A program made the translations under genes and the position numbers. Source: Prosapia bicincta (Eukaryota > Arthropoda > Insecta > Hemiptera > Cercopidae). From it: a stretch of 64,000 nt of DNA. The notes under the pieces were generated by a model. That model did not search any database. It worked only from the letters and a program-made list of their open reading frames with translations, and had not been told where the DNA came from. The stretch spans positions 1,521,501 to 1,585,500 of the forward strand of contig JBAIZL010000376.1 in NCBI GenBank assembly GCA_036971475.1, read 5' to 3'. Of the stretch, positions 1-11,300 are shown piece after piece (the stretch's first letter is position 1; the number at the start of each line of letters is the position of its first letter).

Positions 1-281
1 CGTTACTGGTGCTGGCACACCAAAAGACGCAGAGAACTTAATACAGGAACTCAATGACATTTTCGCTCTTGCGGGACTTGAACTCAGAAAGTGGTCTTCT
101 AACGACCCTTCATTACTCGCAACACTAAAAGCGTCCCACTTCGAAAATCCGCTACTATTTCGGGAGTATTCCACAGCTATTAAAATCTTAGGCTTGCAGT
201 GGAACCTCTCCTCTGATTCGTTCTCTTATCGCACTCAAAAATTTGACCAGGTTCCTACAAAACGCACTATCTTATCTCAAG
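1..281 (+). pseudogene. BEL/Pao reverse transcriptase fragment, unit A (partial)
   Basis: This is the tail of the RT piece described at 5806-6413. It starts just after the catalytic YVDD motif, because the window opens inside it, and runs through the conserved LRKWSSN segment to the junction with LINE sequence. Confidence 0.75.
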
Positions 282-1058
282 TTTATAAGGTCTACCAGGT
301 TTCTCTGTTGCAGGTTGTCACATGGTGGAAGGTAGACACAACAGAGAGAGTCAGTTTGTACGGAACAGCTGTTTGATTTGATACTGCTTGTAAAAGAGTT
401 ATTAAGCTTACAGGAACTTCATCGACACGGTGTTAATAATGGCAACGTGACACACAAGAAGATGATGCGGATGAGATTCAAAATGTTTTTTCTTTATAAA
501 ATGACAAAATTACCGTAATTTATTTAGAAAGCGATAAAGAAATTGTAGAATGTGTAAGTATTTCAGAAAGTGGAAACAGAAAGAGACCACTTCCTTCAGG
601 GTCTTCACAAAGAGAAGTTAATAAAACCTATAGCAAGAAAAGTAGTCTGTCTTCAACTTCTTCACAAGAAAAACCTCCTAAAAAAGTATAAAGATTCTCT
701 TACAGGCGTAATACTCACCAACGATTGTAGACACCAATTATACCGAAGTTTCAAAATGTACACCAATTTTTTTTTCCAGGCGAAAAACCTATCAAGGTTA
801 TCATCCCCTAACTAAAGTTATATTTTTTAATGAATGTTACTAATGAATGTTAAATGAAAAAAAACTAACCAAACTAAACAAAATAAAATAAAATAAATGG
901 TTAATACTAACTGAAACTAAAACTAAAGAAACTAAAATTATACATAATTTAAATATTATTAAATAGATCCTGAATCTATTTTTTGACGCCGTACTGAGAG
1001 AGATGGTTCTCCAGCTCCAACTAGAAGGCTGGAGGTTGGGCTTGCTCTAATAGCACCA
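282..1058 (-). mobile_element. LINE remnants, unit A
   Basis: Same structure as 6414-7192: an antisense ORF2 endonuclease piece (about 282-445), an unassigned stretch, an antisense LINE 3' end beginning with a short T-run (about 768-970), and an ORF2 piece (about 983-1058). This copy lacks one base near 448 and has a T where other units have A near 1051. Confidence 0.72.
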
Positions 1059-2874
1059 GAAACTGTGCGAACTTTTGTGAATTTTTACAGATAAGTAGAA
1101 TAATATATAACATATTTGATTACTGTATTTAATTTTAATATTTATTTTTCAAATTCTAATTTATTCATAATTTCATATTTTTTGTCTTAGTGTTTACTTA
1201 ACTTGAAACTTTTCAGTTCTAAACTATTATTTGAATAACATTAAGGAAAAATATTCTTTCAAGATGTCTATTAAATCGACCTGGCGCGACAAGCGGCAAA
1301 CGAAAATTAGTTCGGAACAAGTTATAACTGCGTTGCAAAATCGTAATTTGGACATCAATGATCCAACTTTATTAAACATAATGTGCGGACCATTATTATC
1401 TAATCTTTGCAATGATTTACACATTTTGCCGAACAAACGAAATAAATTGAAAGTTGTGTATCAAGTTAGGCAAGTTATTAAAAATCACATTTCGCTTTGT
1501 GCGTCTAACAGTGAAAAATGTTTGCAAACTAAACCAGACGAGATTAAACGTGAGGAAAAAGGCGGTGATAAAGCGTAAACGTGTGCGACGCTCCGGTAAT
1601 GCCTCAAACCGAAGCCTTGTGTTAAAACACGAAATTCGTAGAACAACGCCGAAAAACCAAAGTACATTTTGGGTTCATGAATATAGATTTTCTTTAGCAG
1701 AAACGGAGGTTGTAGATTTTTATTTGAGAGATAGTTTAAACATTCCTAATATACGATACATTTTTAAAACGAAAATTAAAAATCAAATCGCCTGTGTTAT
1801 GGAATTTAAGCATTTCAACAAAAGCAGAAATTTTTCGCTAGCCAAAGGCGAGATTGTGTACTATGGATACTGTAAGCACAAGGGTTGCAAAATGTTTCGT
1901 TTGGTTTTAAGTTTTAGAAATAACGCATGTAGTGTAAACGTACAAAGTACGGGCCAGAAAAAACACAACTCGAATAAATTAACCGGACAAGTTAGATCTA
2001 TAGAAAGAGAGATTTTGAAAAAGAAATTATTTAACACAAAACCTATATCATATAGGTATGAAACAATAAGATATGCCGATTTGGAGCTGGTTGTTAAGGG
2101 TAATTTGGGAGATATCAAATCACTGAGTGTTTTCCAAAAAATTCGTGGCGAATCCCTTAAAGAACGTGACTTCGATAAAGACGACATGACGGATCTTTTT
2201 GAATGATACAAGGAACAGCTGGCAGGAAATGAAACTGTGTTTATACAACAAGTTTGTTTACCACTACAAGTGTATATATACAGTGAGAGACAGTTGAAAG
2301 TTTTTAAAAAATATCAAAATAAAAAACTTACTTTACATGTAGATGCTACGGGAACGATTATACGGCCATGGATACACGAAAAAAATAGTTTTTTTATTAC
2401 ACTGGTTGCGTCAGTATTAACGGCGTTATACTTCCGGTTTTTGATTTAATATCTTGTAAACATGACAAGGCTACAATCAGTTGTTTTTTTTAAATTTCTC
2501 CATTTTTCCTCGAAGGTGGAAGGCAGAAAAGTTCTGTTCCCCAGAATAGTTATAGATTTCAGTTTTGTATTAATGAATGCTACGATCTATGCCTGGAATA
2601 AATGCAGCGTGTCGAGGTACCTGCAAACTACATTCGACATAGTAACGGGGACTTCAGAATACAAATCAAATGTTTCCATACATTTGTGTTGCAGTCATTT
2701 CATACATATGGCCTCGCGAGATTGCAAGAAATATGCAAAAGACAACCGGGACTTGAAAAAATTTGTTTTATGCTGTATTGCGTTGTCAAAGACTTTAAAA
2801 CCGTCAAGGAAACGTTTACAATTATCTGTAAAATTATGAGCGGCAAAAACTTAACAGATGTTGCTTTTTATATT
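1059..2874 (+). pseudogene. Mutator-like (NOF/MULE-type) transposase, N-terminal half, unit A
   Basis: The first ORF opens at Met 1264 (MSIKSTWRDK) and stops at 1576-1578. The homologue at 40,628 reads a Gln codon there, so the stop is probably secondary. Coding resumes in another frame at about 1598 and includes a CKHKGC cysteine cluster. An in-frame TGA at 2204-2206 is followed by VDATG (first catalytic Asp, near 2340). After more frame changes come IVIDF (second Asp, near 2545) and a C-C-x-H cluster (near 2690), as in Mutator-like DDE transposases. The third acidic residue is not here but at 32,083, beyond the array. About 85 bp present near 40,940 are missing between 1589 and 1595. The NOF/MULE assignment rests on motif order; the superfamily is fairly safe, the exact family is not. 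Confidence 0.68.
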
Positions 2875-2993
2875 TGGTAAAGATGAGTGTCGTCTATCTT
2901 TCACCTTGTGCTTTAAAGTTATTAGTGCGCTTTCTGATTATAAATAAATAATCTCCAACCAGTCTTTTTCAAGACTATTGCTAATAATCGTTA

Positions 2994-3398
2994 ATGTCAC
3001 AGAAATTCTGTGTTATCTTTAGAGGCCAACACCTACAGACCACAGACTCAACCTTGAGGACTCTATTCCTCTCCGCTTGCCAAGCTAACCAAGCTCTAGC
3101 AGAGCGTGGATTAGAAAGTCCACTCGGCGACGAAGGACTCCTAGCGCCTTGTTTCGAACACCACGTTCAATCCGACCCGCTTCCAGAGCCCGAACCTGAC
3201 GAAAATGTCGTCATCTACAGCCCCAGCTCCAGTCGCCCACCCTCCCGCGCCAGTGGCTCCTTCCCTAGCCCCGGCCCTTCAACCGACGAGCACACAGACC
3301 CTCCCATCACGGAACCCGGTCCTGCTCAATCTACCCGAAGTTCGACTTCAATTCGGTCGACTAAACGCTACAAGACGAAGAATCACAATAAACGTTGA
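2994..3398 (+). CDS. 134-aa ORF overlapping the 283-aa ORF, unknown function, unit A
   Basis: I do not recognise this product. The first ~65 residues are mixed (FLSACQANQALAERGLESP is typical); the C-terminal half is rich in Pro, Ser, Thr and Glu and ends with a basic tail (KRYKTKNHNKR). Its last 194 nt overlap the start of the 283-aa ORF in another frame, so the low-complexity half may simply be the alternative reading of the Pro/Ala-rich N-terminus of that ORF. A stop codon lies three codons upstream of the Met. It could be a small overlapping viral gene, the end of a truncated upstream gene, or non-coding. Retention in all units is explained by recent amplification and is not proof of function. 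Confidence 0.4.
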   Translation: MSQKFCVIFRGQHLQTTDSTLRTLFLSACQANQALAERGLESPLGDEGLLAPCFEHHVQSDPLPEPEPDENVVIYSPSSSRPPSRASGSFPSPGPSTDEHTDPPITEPGPAQSTRSSTSIRSTKRYKTKNHNKR

Positions 3399-4056
3399 TC
3401 CCAATCTCTTATCACGCGTATGGATCAAGGAATACCAAGTAATTATCCATTCACTCGGAGGCGTCATCGCTCCTCCAATCACCCAAGAGAATTATATTCA
3501 CATGTCACGGACAATACTTCTAAAACGACTCCACGATATACACGAGATCCAGACATCGATCCGTCCCAATCCTGGACTACCCATCGCCAGGCAATTCCAA
3601 GTTCCGCAACCTTCTGCTGAACTTCTCTATGCCCTAGGCCCCTACTTCTCCGAACAATCCGGAAGGCAATATTATCTTACCTTCCCACCTGCGCCACCAC
3701 AGGATCCTCCTGCCTGGTACGCTATTGATGGTGCAATCTTTGCTCAGTACAAACAACTTTTTGATTACTGCAAAGGACGTTTTCAAACAGCTGAGTTTCC
3801 TAAACTCTCTGACTCAATTGGACAACCACTCATGTTCGTCGTAGGCAACGAAGACGGAAATGGTATCAAAACCACAAGAGCAAGCTGCTCTCTTCCGACT
3901 CCAGCTGATGGATTCCTTCGCTTTGTGCATGAGGAATTCTTCACAAATAACATACCTGACTTCAACGAATGCGACTTAGTTATGACTGAGCCCCTACTCA
4001 TCGAAGATATCGTTGATCGCTACGTGCGATCTTACGTTATAAACACACACGCCTAA
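3205..4056 (+). CDS. 283-aa unknown protein, possible virus-derived structural protein, copy 1, unit A
   Basis: Family not recognised. Residues 1-40 are a Ser/Thr/Ala/Pro-rich, probably disordered tail. Residues ~45-283 look like a compact globular domain: no signal peptide or membrane segment, many aromatics, Pro-Pro clusters around residue 170, and an acidic C-terminal region. There are no introns, zinc fingers, RT, protease or transposase motifs. A lone intact ORF with a low-complexity N-terminus, an AT-rich 3' flank and a LINE RT fragment beside it would fit an endogenised RNA-virus capsid or nucleoprotein gene, but I see no diagnostic motif. A BEL gag is an alternative, although no zinc knuckle is present. 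The start is chosen because both duplicate copies share this Met and the sequences upstream differ. Confidence 0.55.
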   Translation: MSSSTAPAPVAHPPAPVAPSLAPALQPTSTQTLPSRNPVLLNLPEVRLQFGRLNATRRRITINVDPNLLSRVWIKEYQVIIHSLGGVIAPPITQENYIHMSRTILLKRLHDIHEIQTSIRPNPGLPIARQFQVPQPSAELLYALGPYFSEQSGRQYYLTFPPAPPQDPPAWYAIDGAIFAQYKQLFDYCKGRFQTAEFPKLSDSIGQPLMFVVGNEDGNGIKTTRASCSLPTPADGFLRFVHEEFFTNNIPDFNECDLVMTEPLLIEDIVDRYVRSYVINTHA

Positions 4057-4320
4057 TGTGGATGTGCGTTTATTATTGTTATGTTAACTTTCAAATCTAC
4101 TTTCTTATAGATTTGTCTCACTTAGTTTAATTTATTTTGACTATCTCAATCATTCTTTCTGAATTGAGTTTTCTGTATTACTATTATCATTATCAACACT
4201 TTTATTATTATTATTAATATTTCTAGTTTAGTGACTTATAGTCGGTACGGCAGGCTCAGTGCATTTAGGTTTATCAAATACTTTCATCATATTTAGAAGA
4301 AAGATATTTTAGGGTTAGAT

Positions 4321-5205
4321 ATGATAAAGACTATTCAGAAAATGTCGTCATCTACAGCCCCACCTGCAGCCACAGCTCCAGTCGCCCACCCTCCCGCGCC
4401 AGTGGCTCCTTCCCTAGCCCCGGCCCTTCAACCGACGAGCACACAGACCCTCCCATCACGGAACCCGGTCCTGCTCAATCTACCCGAAGTTCGACTTCAA
4501 TTCGGTCGACTAAACGCTACAAGACGAAGAATCACAATAAACGTTGATCCCAATCTCTTAACACGCGTATGGATCAAGGAATACCAAGTAATTATCCATT
4601 CACTCGGAGGCGTCATCGCTCCTCCAATCACCCAAGAGAATTATATTCACATGTCACGGACAATACTTCTAAAACGACTCCACGATATACACGAGATCCA
4701 GACATCGATCCGTCCCAATCCTGGACTACCCATCGCCAGGCAATTCCAAGTTCCGCAACCTTCTGCTGAACTTCTCTATGCCCTAGGCCCCTACTTCTCC
4801 GAACAATCCGGAAGGCAATATTATCTTACCTTCCCACCTGCGCCACCACAGGATCCTCCTGCCTGGTACGCTATTGATGGTGCAATCTTTGCTCAGTACA
4901 AACAACTTCTTGATTACTGCAAAGGACGTTTTCAAACAGCTGAGTTTCCTAAACTCTCTGACTCAATTGGACAACCACTCATGTTCGTCGTAGGCAACGA
5001 AGACGGAAATGGTATCAAAACCACAAGAGCAAGCTGCTCTCTTCCGACTCCAGCTGATGGATTCCTTCGCTTTGTGCATGAGGAATTCTTCACAAATAAC
5101 ATACCTGACTTCAACGAATGCGACTTAGTTATGACTGAGCCCCTACTCATCGAAGATATCGTTGATCGCTACGTGCGATCTTACGTTATAAACACACACG
5201 CCTAA
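4321..5205 (+). CDS. 294-aa version of the unknown protein, copy 2, unit A
   Basis: The first seven codons (MIKTIQK) come from the duplicated 3' flank of copy 1; the Met at 4342 is the position shared with copy 1 and is the likelier ancestral start. Relative to copy 1 it has a four-residue insertion in the Ala/Pro tail, a Ser-to-Thr change in the NLLTRV segment and Leu instead of Phe in QLLDY. The reading frame is intact. Confidence 0.55.
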   Translation: MIKTIQKMSSSTAPPAATAPVAHPPAPVAPSLAPALQPTSTQTLPSRNPVLLNLPEVRLQFGRLNATRRRITINVDPNLLTRVWIKEYQVIIHSLGGVIAPPITQENYIHMSRTILLKRLHDIHEIQTSIRPNPGLPIARQFQVPQPSAELLYALGPYFSEQSGRQYYLTFPPAPPQDPPAWYAIDGAIFAQYKQLLDYCKGRFQTAEFPKLSDSIGQPLMFVVGNEDGNGIKTTRASCSLPTPADGFLRFVHEEFFTNNIPDFNECDLVMTEPLLIEDIVDRYVRSYVINTHA

Positions 5206-5487
5206 TGTGGATGTGCGTTTATTATTGTTATGTTAACTTTCAAATCTACTTTCTTATAGATTTGTCTCACTTAGTTTAATTTATTTTGACTATCTCAATC
5301 ATTCTTTCTGAATTGAGTTTTCTGTATTACTATTATCATTATCAACACTTTTATTATTATTATTAATATTTCTAGTTTAGTGACTTATAGTCGGTACGGC
5401 AGGCTCAGTGCATTTAGGTTTATCAAATACTTTCATCATATTTAGAAGAACGATATCTTAGGGTTAGATATGATAAAGACTATTCAG

Positions 5488-5802
5488 ACTTGGAAAGATG
5501 TCTGCTGGAGTACCCCAGGGTAGTGTACTGGGGCCTACACTTTACCTACTATATACGGCTGATATTCCACTGGGTAACATATTGACAGTCACGTTGCTGA
5601 TATACCGCACTTTTATCAACAGATAAATCTGTTACCAAAGCAGCCAATAGTTTACAAACTACCATGAATAATCTAGATATATCTGGACTCAAAAATGTCG
5701 CATTAAGTTAAATGAAACCAAATCCGTCCTTGTAACCTATACAAACAGAAAGGTTATTACTCCACAAATACTGATAAAAGGCAATGCTATACCAACAGCT
5801 CG
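5488..5802 (+). pseudogene. Jockey-type LINE RT fragment, unit A
   Basis: The translation shows SAGVPQGSVLGPTLYLLY, the RT motif B region of Jockey-clade LINEs. Frame changes and stops follow, then a piece with LNETKSVLVTYTNRK typical of the segment after motif C. The YADD-containing part is lost. It abuts the copy-2 3' flank on the left and BEL/Pao sequence on the right, with no visible target duplication, so it is a recombined scrap and not a complete insertion. Confidence 0.78.
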
Positions 5803-5805
5803 ACC

Positions 5806-6413
5806 ACCAAACTAAGAGTTGTGTTTAACGCTTCAACACCTGATTGTCATGCAAATTCTCTAAACCAGATCCTTAACTCCAAAAGGACTTATCTAATTTA
5901 ATAATTTCTTTTCGATTCTTTGTTTACGCTGTCTGCGTCGATATTAAAATGATGTACCGACAAATTTTGGTTAGACCAGAAGACAGCCCCGCCCCTACCA
6001 GCACATATTGTACAGACCTTCGCCGCCATCACCTCTGGCTTTACGCACCCTTGAACAATTGGTAGAAGACGAAGGAGCTAATTATCCAACCGCATCTGAG
6101 GCCATTCGCCATCAGACTTATGTGGATGACATCGTTACTGGTGCTGGCACACCAAAAGACGCAGAGAACTTAATACAGGAACTCAATGACATTTTCGCTC
6201 TTGCGGGACTTGAACTCAGAAAGTGGTCTTCTAACGACCCTTCATTACTCGCAACACTAAAAGCGTCCCACTTCGAAAATCCGCTACTATTTCGGGAGTA
6301 TTCCACAGCTATTAAAATCTTAGGCTTGCAGTGGAACCTCTCCTCTGATTCGTTCTCTTATCGCACTCAAAAATTTGACCAGGTTCCTACAAAACGCACT
6401 ATCTTATCTCAAG
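5806..6413 (+). pseudogene. BEL/Pao retrotransposon reverse transcriptase fragment, units A/B
   Basis: Begins with TKLRVVFNAS, the conserved N-terminal RT segment of BEL/Pao pol. It loses the middle of the domain through deletion and frameshift, picks up KMMYRQILVRPED and then LALRTLEQLVEDEG, the catalytic YVDD (near 6118), and LELRKWSSN. An open frame runs from 6008, but it ends in LINE-derived residues after about 6413 and stops at 6508. No gag, protease, RNase H, integrase or LTR is visible. The piece spans the arbitrary boundary between units A and B. This copy has Asn in EGANYP where the others have Lys. Confidence 0.82.
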
Positions 6414-7192
6414 TTTATAAGGTCTACCAGGTTTCTCTGTTGCAGGTTGTCACATGGTGGAAGGTAGACACAACAGAGAGAGTCAGTTTGTACGGAACAG
6501 CTGTTTGATTTGATACTGCTTGTAAAAGAGTTATTAAGCTCACAGGAACGGCATCGACACGGTGTTAATAATGGCAACAGTGACACACAAGAAGATGATG
6601 CGGATGAGATTCAAAATGTTTTTTCTTTATAAAATGACAAAATTACCGTAATTTATTTAGAAAGCGATAAAGAAATTGTAGAATGTGTAAGTATTTCAGA
6701 AAGTGGAAACAGAAAGAGACCACTTCCTTCAGGGTCTTCACAAAGAGAAGTTAATAAAACCTATAGCAAGAAAAGTAGTCTGTCTTCAACTTCTTCACAA
6801 GAAAAACCTCCTAAAAAAGTATAAAGATTCTCTTACAGGCGTAATACTCACCAACGATTGTAGACACCAATTATACCGAAGTTTCAAAATGTACACCAAT
6901 TTTTTTTTCCAGGCGAAAAACCTATCAAGGTTATCATCCCCTAACTAAAGTTATATTTTTTAATGAATGTTACTAATGAATGTTAAATGAAAAAAAACTA
7001 ACCAAACTAAACAAAATAAAATAAAATAAATGGTTAATACTAACTGAAACTAAAACTAAAGAAACTAAAATTATACATAATTTAAATATTATTAAATAGA
7101 TCCTGAATCTATTTTTTGACGCCGTACTGAGAGAGATGGTTCTCCAGCTCCAACTAGAAGGCTGGAGGTTGGGCTTGCTCTAAAAGCACCAG
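6414..7192 (-). mobile_element. Remnants of the I-type LINE inside the array unit
   Basis: Three parts. (1) 6414-6575 is antisense to LINE ORF2 endonuclease; CCVYLPPCDNLQQR matches the intact copies with a few changes. (2) 6576-6899 is unassigned; on the plus strand an open frame from about 6647 to 6824 encodes a Ser/Lys-rich, partly acidic peptide with no recognised family. (3) 6900-7192 is an internally deleted LINE 3' end: a nine-T run, the 3' terminal stem-loop with a decayed outer stem, 3' UTR to about 7100, then a jump to an ORF2 piece that matches the intact copies just downstream of the RT. These are older than the near-intact LINE copies. Confidence 0.75.
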
Positions 7193-8309
7193 AAACTGTG
7201 CGAACTTTTGTGAATTTTCACAGATAAGTAGAATAATATATAACATATTTGATTACTGTATTTAATTTTAATATTTATTTTTCAAATTCTAATTTATTCA
7301 TAATTTCATATTTTTTGTCTTAGTGTTTACTTAACTTGAAACTTTTCAGTTCTAAACTATTATTTGAATAACATTAAGGAAAAATATTCTTTCAAGATGT
7401 CTATTAAATCGACCTGGCGCGACAAGCGGCAAACGAAAATTAGTTCGGAACAAGTTATAACTGCGTTGCAAAATCGTAATTTGGACATCAATGATCTAAC
7501 TTTATTAAACATAATGTGCGGACCATTATTATCTAATCCTTGCAATGATTTACACATTTTGCCGAACAAACGAAATAAATTGAAAGTTGTGTATCAAGTT
7601 AGGCAAGTTATTAAAAATCACATTTCGCTTTGTGCGTCTAACAGTGAAAAATGTTTGCAAACTAAACCAGACGAGATTAAACGTGAGGAAAAAGGCGGTG
7701 ATAAAGCGTAAACGTGTGCGACGCTCCGGTAATGCCTCAAACCGAAGCCTTGTGTTAAAACACGAAATTCGTAGAACAACGCCGAAAAACCAAAGTACAT
7801 TTTGGGTTCATGAATATAGATTTTCTTTAGCAGAAACGGAGGCTGTAGATTTTTATTTGAGAGATAGTTTAAACATTCCTAATATACGATACATTTTTAA
7901 AACGAAAATTAAAAATCAAATCGCCTGTGTTATGGAATTTAAGCATTTCAACAAAAGCAGAAATTTTTCGCTAGCCAAAGGCGAGATTGTGTACTATGGA
8001 TACTGTAAGCACAAGGGTTGCAAAATGTTTCGTTTGGTTTTAAGTTTTAGAAATAACGCATGTAGTGTAAACGTACAAAGTACGGGCCAGAAAAAACACA
8101 ACTCGAATAAATTAACCGGACAAGTTAGATCTATAGAAAGAGAGATTTTGAAAAAGAAATTATTTAACACAAAACCTATATCATATAGGTATGAAACAAT
8201 AAGATATGCCGATTTGGAGCTGGTTGTTAAGGGTAATTTGGGAGATATCAAATCACTGAGTGTTTTCCAAAAAATTCGTGGCGAATCCCTTAAAGAACGT
8301 GACTTCGAT

Positions 8310-8312
<3 letters not shown>

Positions 8313-8351
<39 letters not shown>

Positions 8352-11300
8352 CCAGGCGAAAAACCTGTCAAGGTTATCATCGCCTAACTAAAGTTATTTT
8401 AAATAATAAGATTTTAAAATAAATATTACCTAAAACTAATCAAAATAAAACAAAATAAATGTTTAAAACTAATTGTGATTATAGTTATCTAAAATTAAAG
8501 AACCTAAAATTATAAAAAATTTAAATATTGTTAAATAGATTAAGGTGGCGTAAGAAAGCGAGGACACGGTCGATAGCCGTGACATCGTCTCTTAAAACCA
8601 CCTTTAAACTACCTCGAAGATCGTAACGTATATACAAATTTGTCAACTCAATACAATCAAGCAGGATATGCTTGATTGAAATATTATTTCTGCAAAACGG
8701 ACATAGTGGTGGATTCTCATGTCGCATCAACCATCCATGCGTTAACAAAGAGTGGCCGATGCGAAGTCGAGTAACCACCACTTCCTCCCTACGATTCGAA
8801 CGAACAGATGTCCTCCATGGTCGGACGGTATTTTTGATGTCCCTCAGCTTGTTTCTATTTACATTTTGCCATTCTTCATTCCAAACAGAGAATAGTGTAG
8901 TTTTAACTTTGCATACAAAATCTGATGCCATCACACGTTGTGTCGATGGCAACATACCTGTAGCTAATTTTGCACCTTCATCTGCTTTAGTGTTTCCGAA
9001 TATTCCACAGTGACCAGGCACCCAGAGAAATGACACCTCGACACCCCGTAATTGGAGCCTGTGTATAGAGCACAAGATGTCTCCAACCAAAGGGTTCTTA
9101 GTGTACATTTCCTGAATAGCCTGGAGAGCACTTTTGGAATCACAACACACAAGATATTTAGATTTTGCAGACGGAATTGATCTTAAAGCTTGGAAAATTG
9201 CATAAAGTTCTGCAGTAAAAACACTACAGGTTGAGGGCAATCCGTAAGTGAAAGTTTGTCCTTCCATATAAAATGCACAACCTATCCCATTGTCCAGTTT
9301 TGAACCATCTGTGAATATAGTCACAGTGTGTTGGTGAGTTTGTTGAATCTGCAAAAACTCCTGACGATAAATAATGTCAGGAGTATTGTGTTTTAGGTAC
9401 ATGGACAATGAGAAGTCACATTTTGGCTTTTGTATTGTCCATGGAGGGATGTAGCATGATGTTCGTTCGAATATAGGTGGATGTTCTAAATTTAGATTAT
9501 TAAAAATGCGCAACGTTCTTATTCCGAAGGGAGCAGTTGAACGTTGACGCACATTGTAACGATCCTCGAGGTGGTTATCAAAAACTGCTTTGAATGCCGG
9601 ATGTTTAGGTTTACTTCGAAGACCAGTGTAATAAGAAATTTGTAGCATTTGACGTCGCATAGAGAGAGATGGTTCTCCAGCTTCAACTAGAAGGCTGGAG
9701 ATTGGGCTTGATCTAAAAGCACCAGTAGAAAGTCTAAGACCAGTGTGATGTATTGAATCCAGGAGTTTCAGAACCGTAGGTCGAGCAGATGAATAGGCTA
9801 TACAGCCGTAATCTATGCGCGATCTTACAACGGCGCGATAGAAACGGAGCATACAGGTTCTGTCTGCTCCCCAATTTGTACCACTTAGAACTCTCAACAT
9901 ATCCAATATCTTGCTGCATCTCACCTTCAAATCACGAACATGTGGACTCCATGAAAGTCTTTTATCCAATAAAAGACCCAAAAATCTCACATTATCCGCG
10001 GTTTGAAGCCGCGTACCATCAAGATAAAGAATAGGTTCCTGGTGTTGCCTGCGACGACTAAATGCTATACACTGGGTCTTCGAAGCCGAAAACTTGAAGC
10101 CCGAAGATTTGGTCCATTCTTGCAATTTATTAATCACTAATTGTAAGGATCTTTCCGCTGTTGCCATACTTCTAGCAGCCATATATATACAAAAATCGTC
10201 TACAAACAGGGAACAGTGGACCGGTGACTGTACGTTTGAAGTGACGCTGTTAATGGCAACAGCAAACAGAGTCACACTCAAAACGCCACCCTGTGGTACA
10301 CCATTCTCTAGTTCGCAACGATCAGAATATATGCCTCCTAGACGTACACGGAAAGTCCTGTTATTCAAATAATTTTTTATAAAAGCAAGAATGTTTCCTT
10401 GTATACCCCATGATTTCAATACGTTCAAAATTCCTCTTCTCCATGCCATGTCATATGCCTTCTCAAGGTCAAAGAAAACAGCTACCAGTGTTTGTCGTAA
10501 GATGAAGGCATTCTGTATAGCTGACTCCAACAAAAGCAATTGGTCAACTGATGAACGTCCTTGTCTGGAACCACACTGAACGTTAGAAAGAAGTTTGTTT
10601 GTTTCTAGATACCAGACAAGACGACGGTTGACCATCTTCTCCAGTAGTTTACATAAGCAGCTGGTTAGAGAGATGGGTCTGTAACTACTGGGGTTAGTTT
10701 TGTCCTTTCCTTGTTTTAGAAGAGGAATTATTGTCGCTTCTAACCATGCATTGGGAAAACCGTGCTCCTCAAATATACGGTTGTATATCCGAAGGAGAAC
10801 TAGTTTTACCGACGGTGGTAGATTTTTAATCATGGAGTATACAATATCATCCGGGCCTGGAGCTGAATCCTTCGTTGACGAGAGAGCTGACTCCAGTTCG
10901 TCGATAGAAAAATGGATATTTAAGCAAGAATCTCCAGACAATCCAACGGTGAAAAGTAAGGCTTCCTGTTTATGTTTGAACACCTGGAAAGCGTCATTGT
11001 ATGCAGAAGATGAAGAATGTTTTGAGAACGATAACGCTAGCACATTGGCAATTTCCTCACAGTCCGTGGTCATAACTCCATCCGGATGCCTTAATGAAAT
11101 TAATGGCATCGGAACGGAAATGCCACAGACTGATCGTAATTTCTTCCATACTGTGGATGGAGCTGTAGTTCTTGTAATTGAGCCAATGTACTGCGACCAT
11201 GATTCTCGTTTACTTTGCCTAAATATTCTCCGTGCTTTCGCACGGAATATTTTATATTTTTCCAGGTTTTCACTCGTTGGATGTCTCTTGAACTGGTTCA

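Larger units (their letters stand above)
3202..5487 (+). repeat. Internal 1.15 kb tandem duplication carrying the unknown ORF, unit A
   Basis: The block from the ATG at 3205 through the AT-rich 3' flank to about 4341 is repeated from 4342 to about 5487. The offset is 1137 bp at the start codon and 1149 bp after a 12-bp insertion (cctgcagccaca) in the second copy. Both copies end in the same 3' flank, tgataaagactattcag; after copy 1 the next bases are the copy-2 start, after copy 2 a Jockey fragment. The same doublet occurs in units B, C and D. Confidence 0.93.
1..6132. repeat. Array unit A (left edge cut by window)
   Basis: Position 1 corresponds to 6133 in the next unit, inside the BEL/Pao RT fragment. 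Unit-specific variants include a Pro codon in the first transposase ORF (Leu elsewhere), a Thr variant in the N-terminus of the 294-aa ORF, a Ser-to-Thr change in the same ORF, and a 1-bp deletion near 448. Confidence 0.92.

Noticed and set aside
1454..1597. N-terminal ~48 residues of the apparent 250-aa ORF
   Set aside because: They overlap the 105-aa ORF from 1264 out of frame; homology to the 41,067 copy begins only at the GNASNRSL segment.
3783..4001. 72-codon minus-strand ORF and 66-codon plus-strand ORF (3420-3620) inside the unknown gene, repeated in every unit
   Set aside because: They lie entirely within the 283/294-aa frame and follow its codon structure; they are shadow frames.
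4068..4341. AT-rich region between the two unknown ORFs as a promoter
   Set aside because: No convincing core-promoter element is visible, and the same sequence follows copy 2, where no ORF begins.
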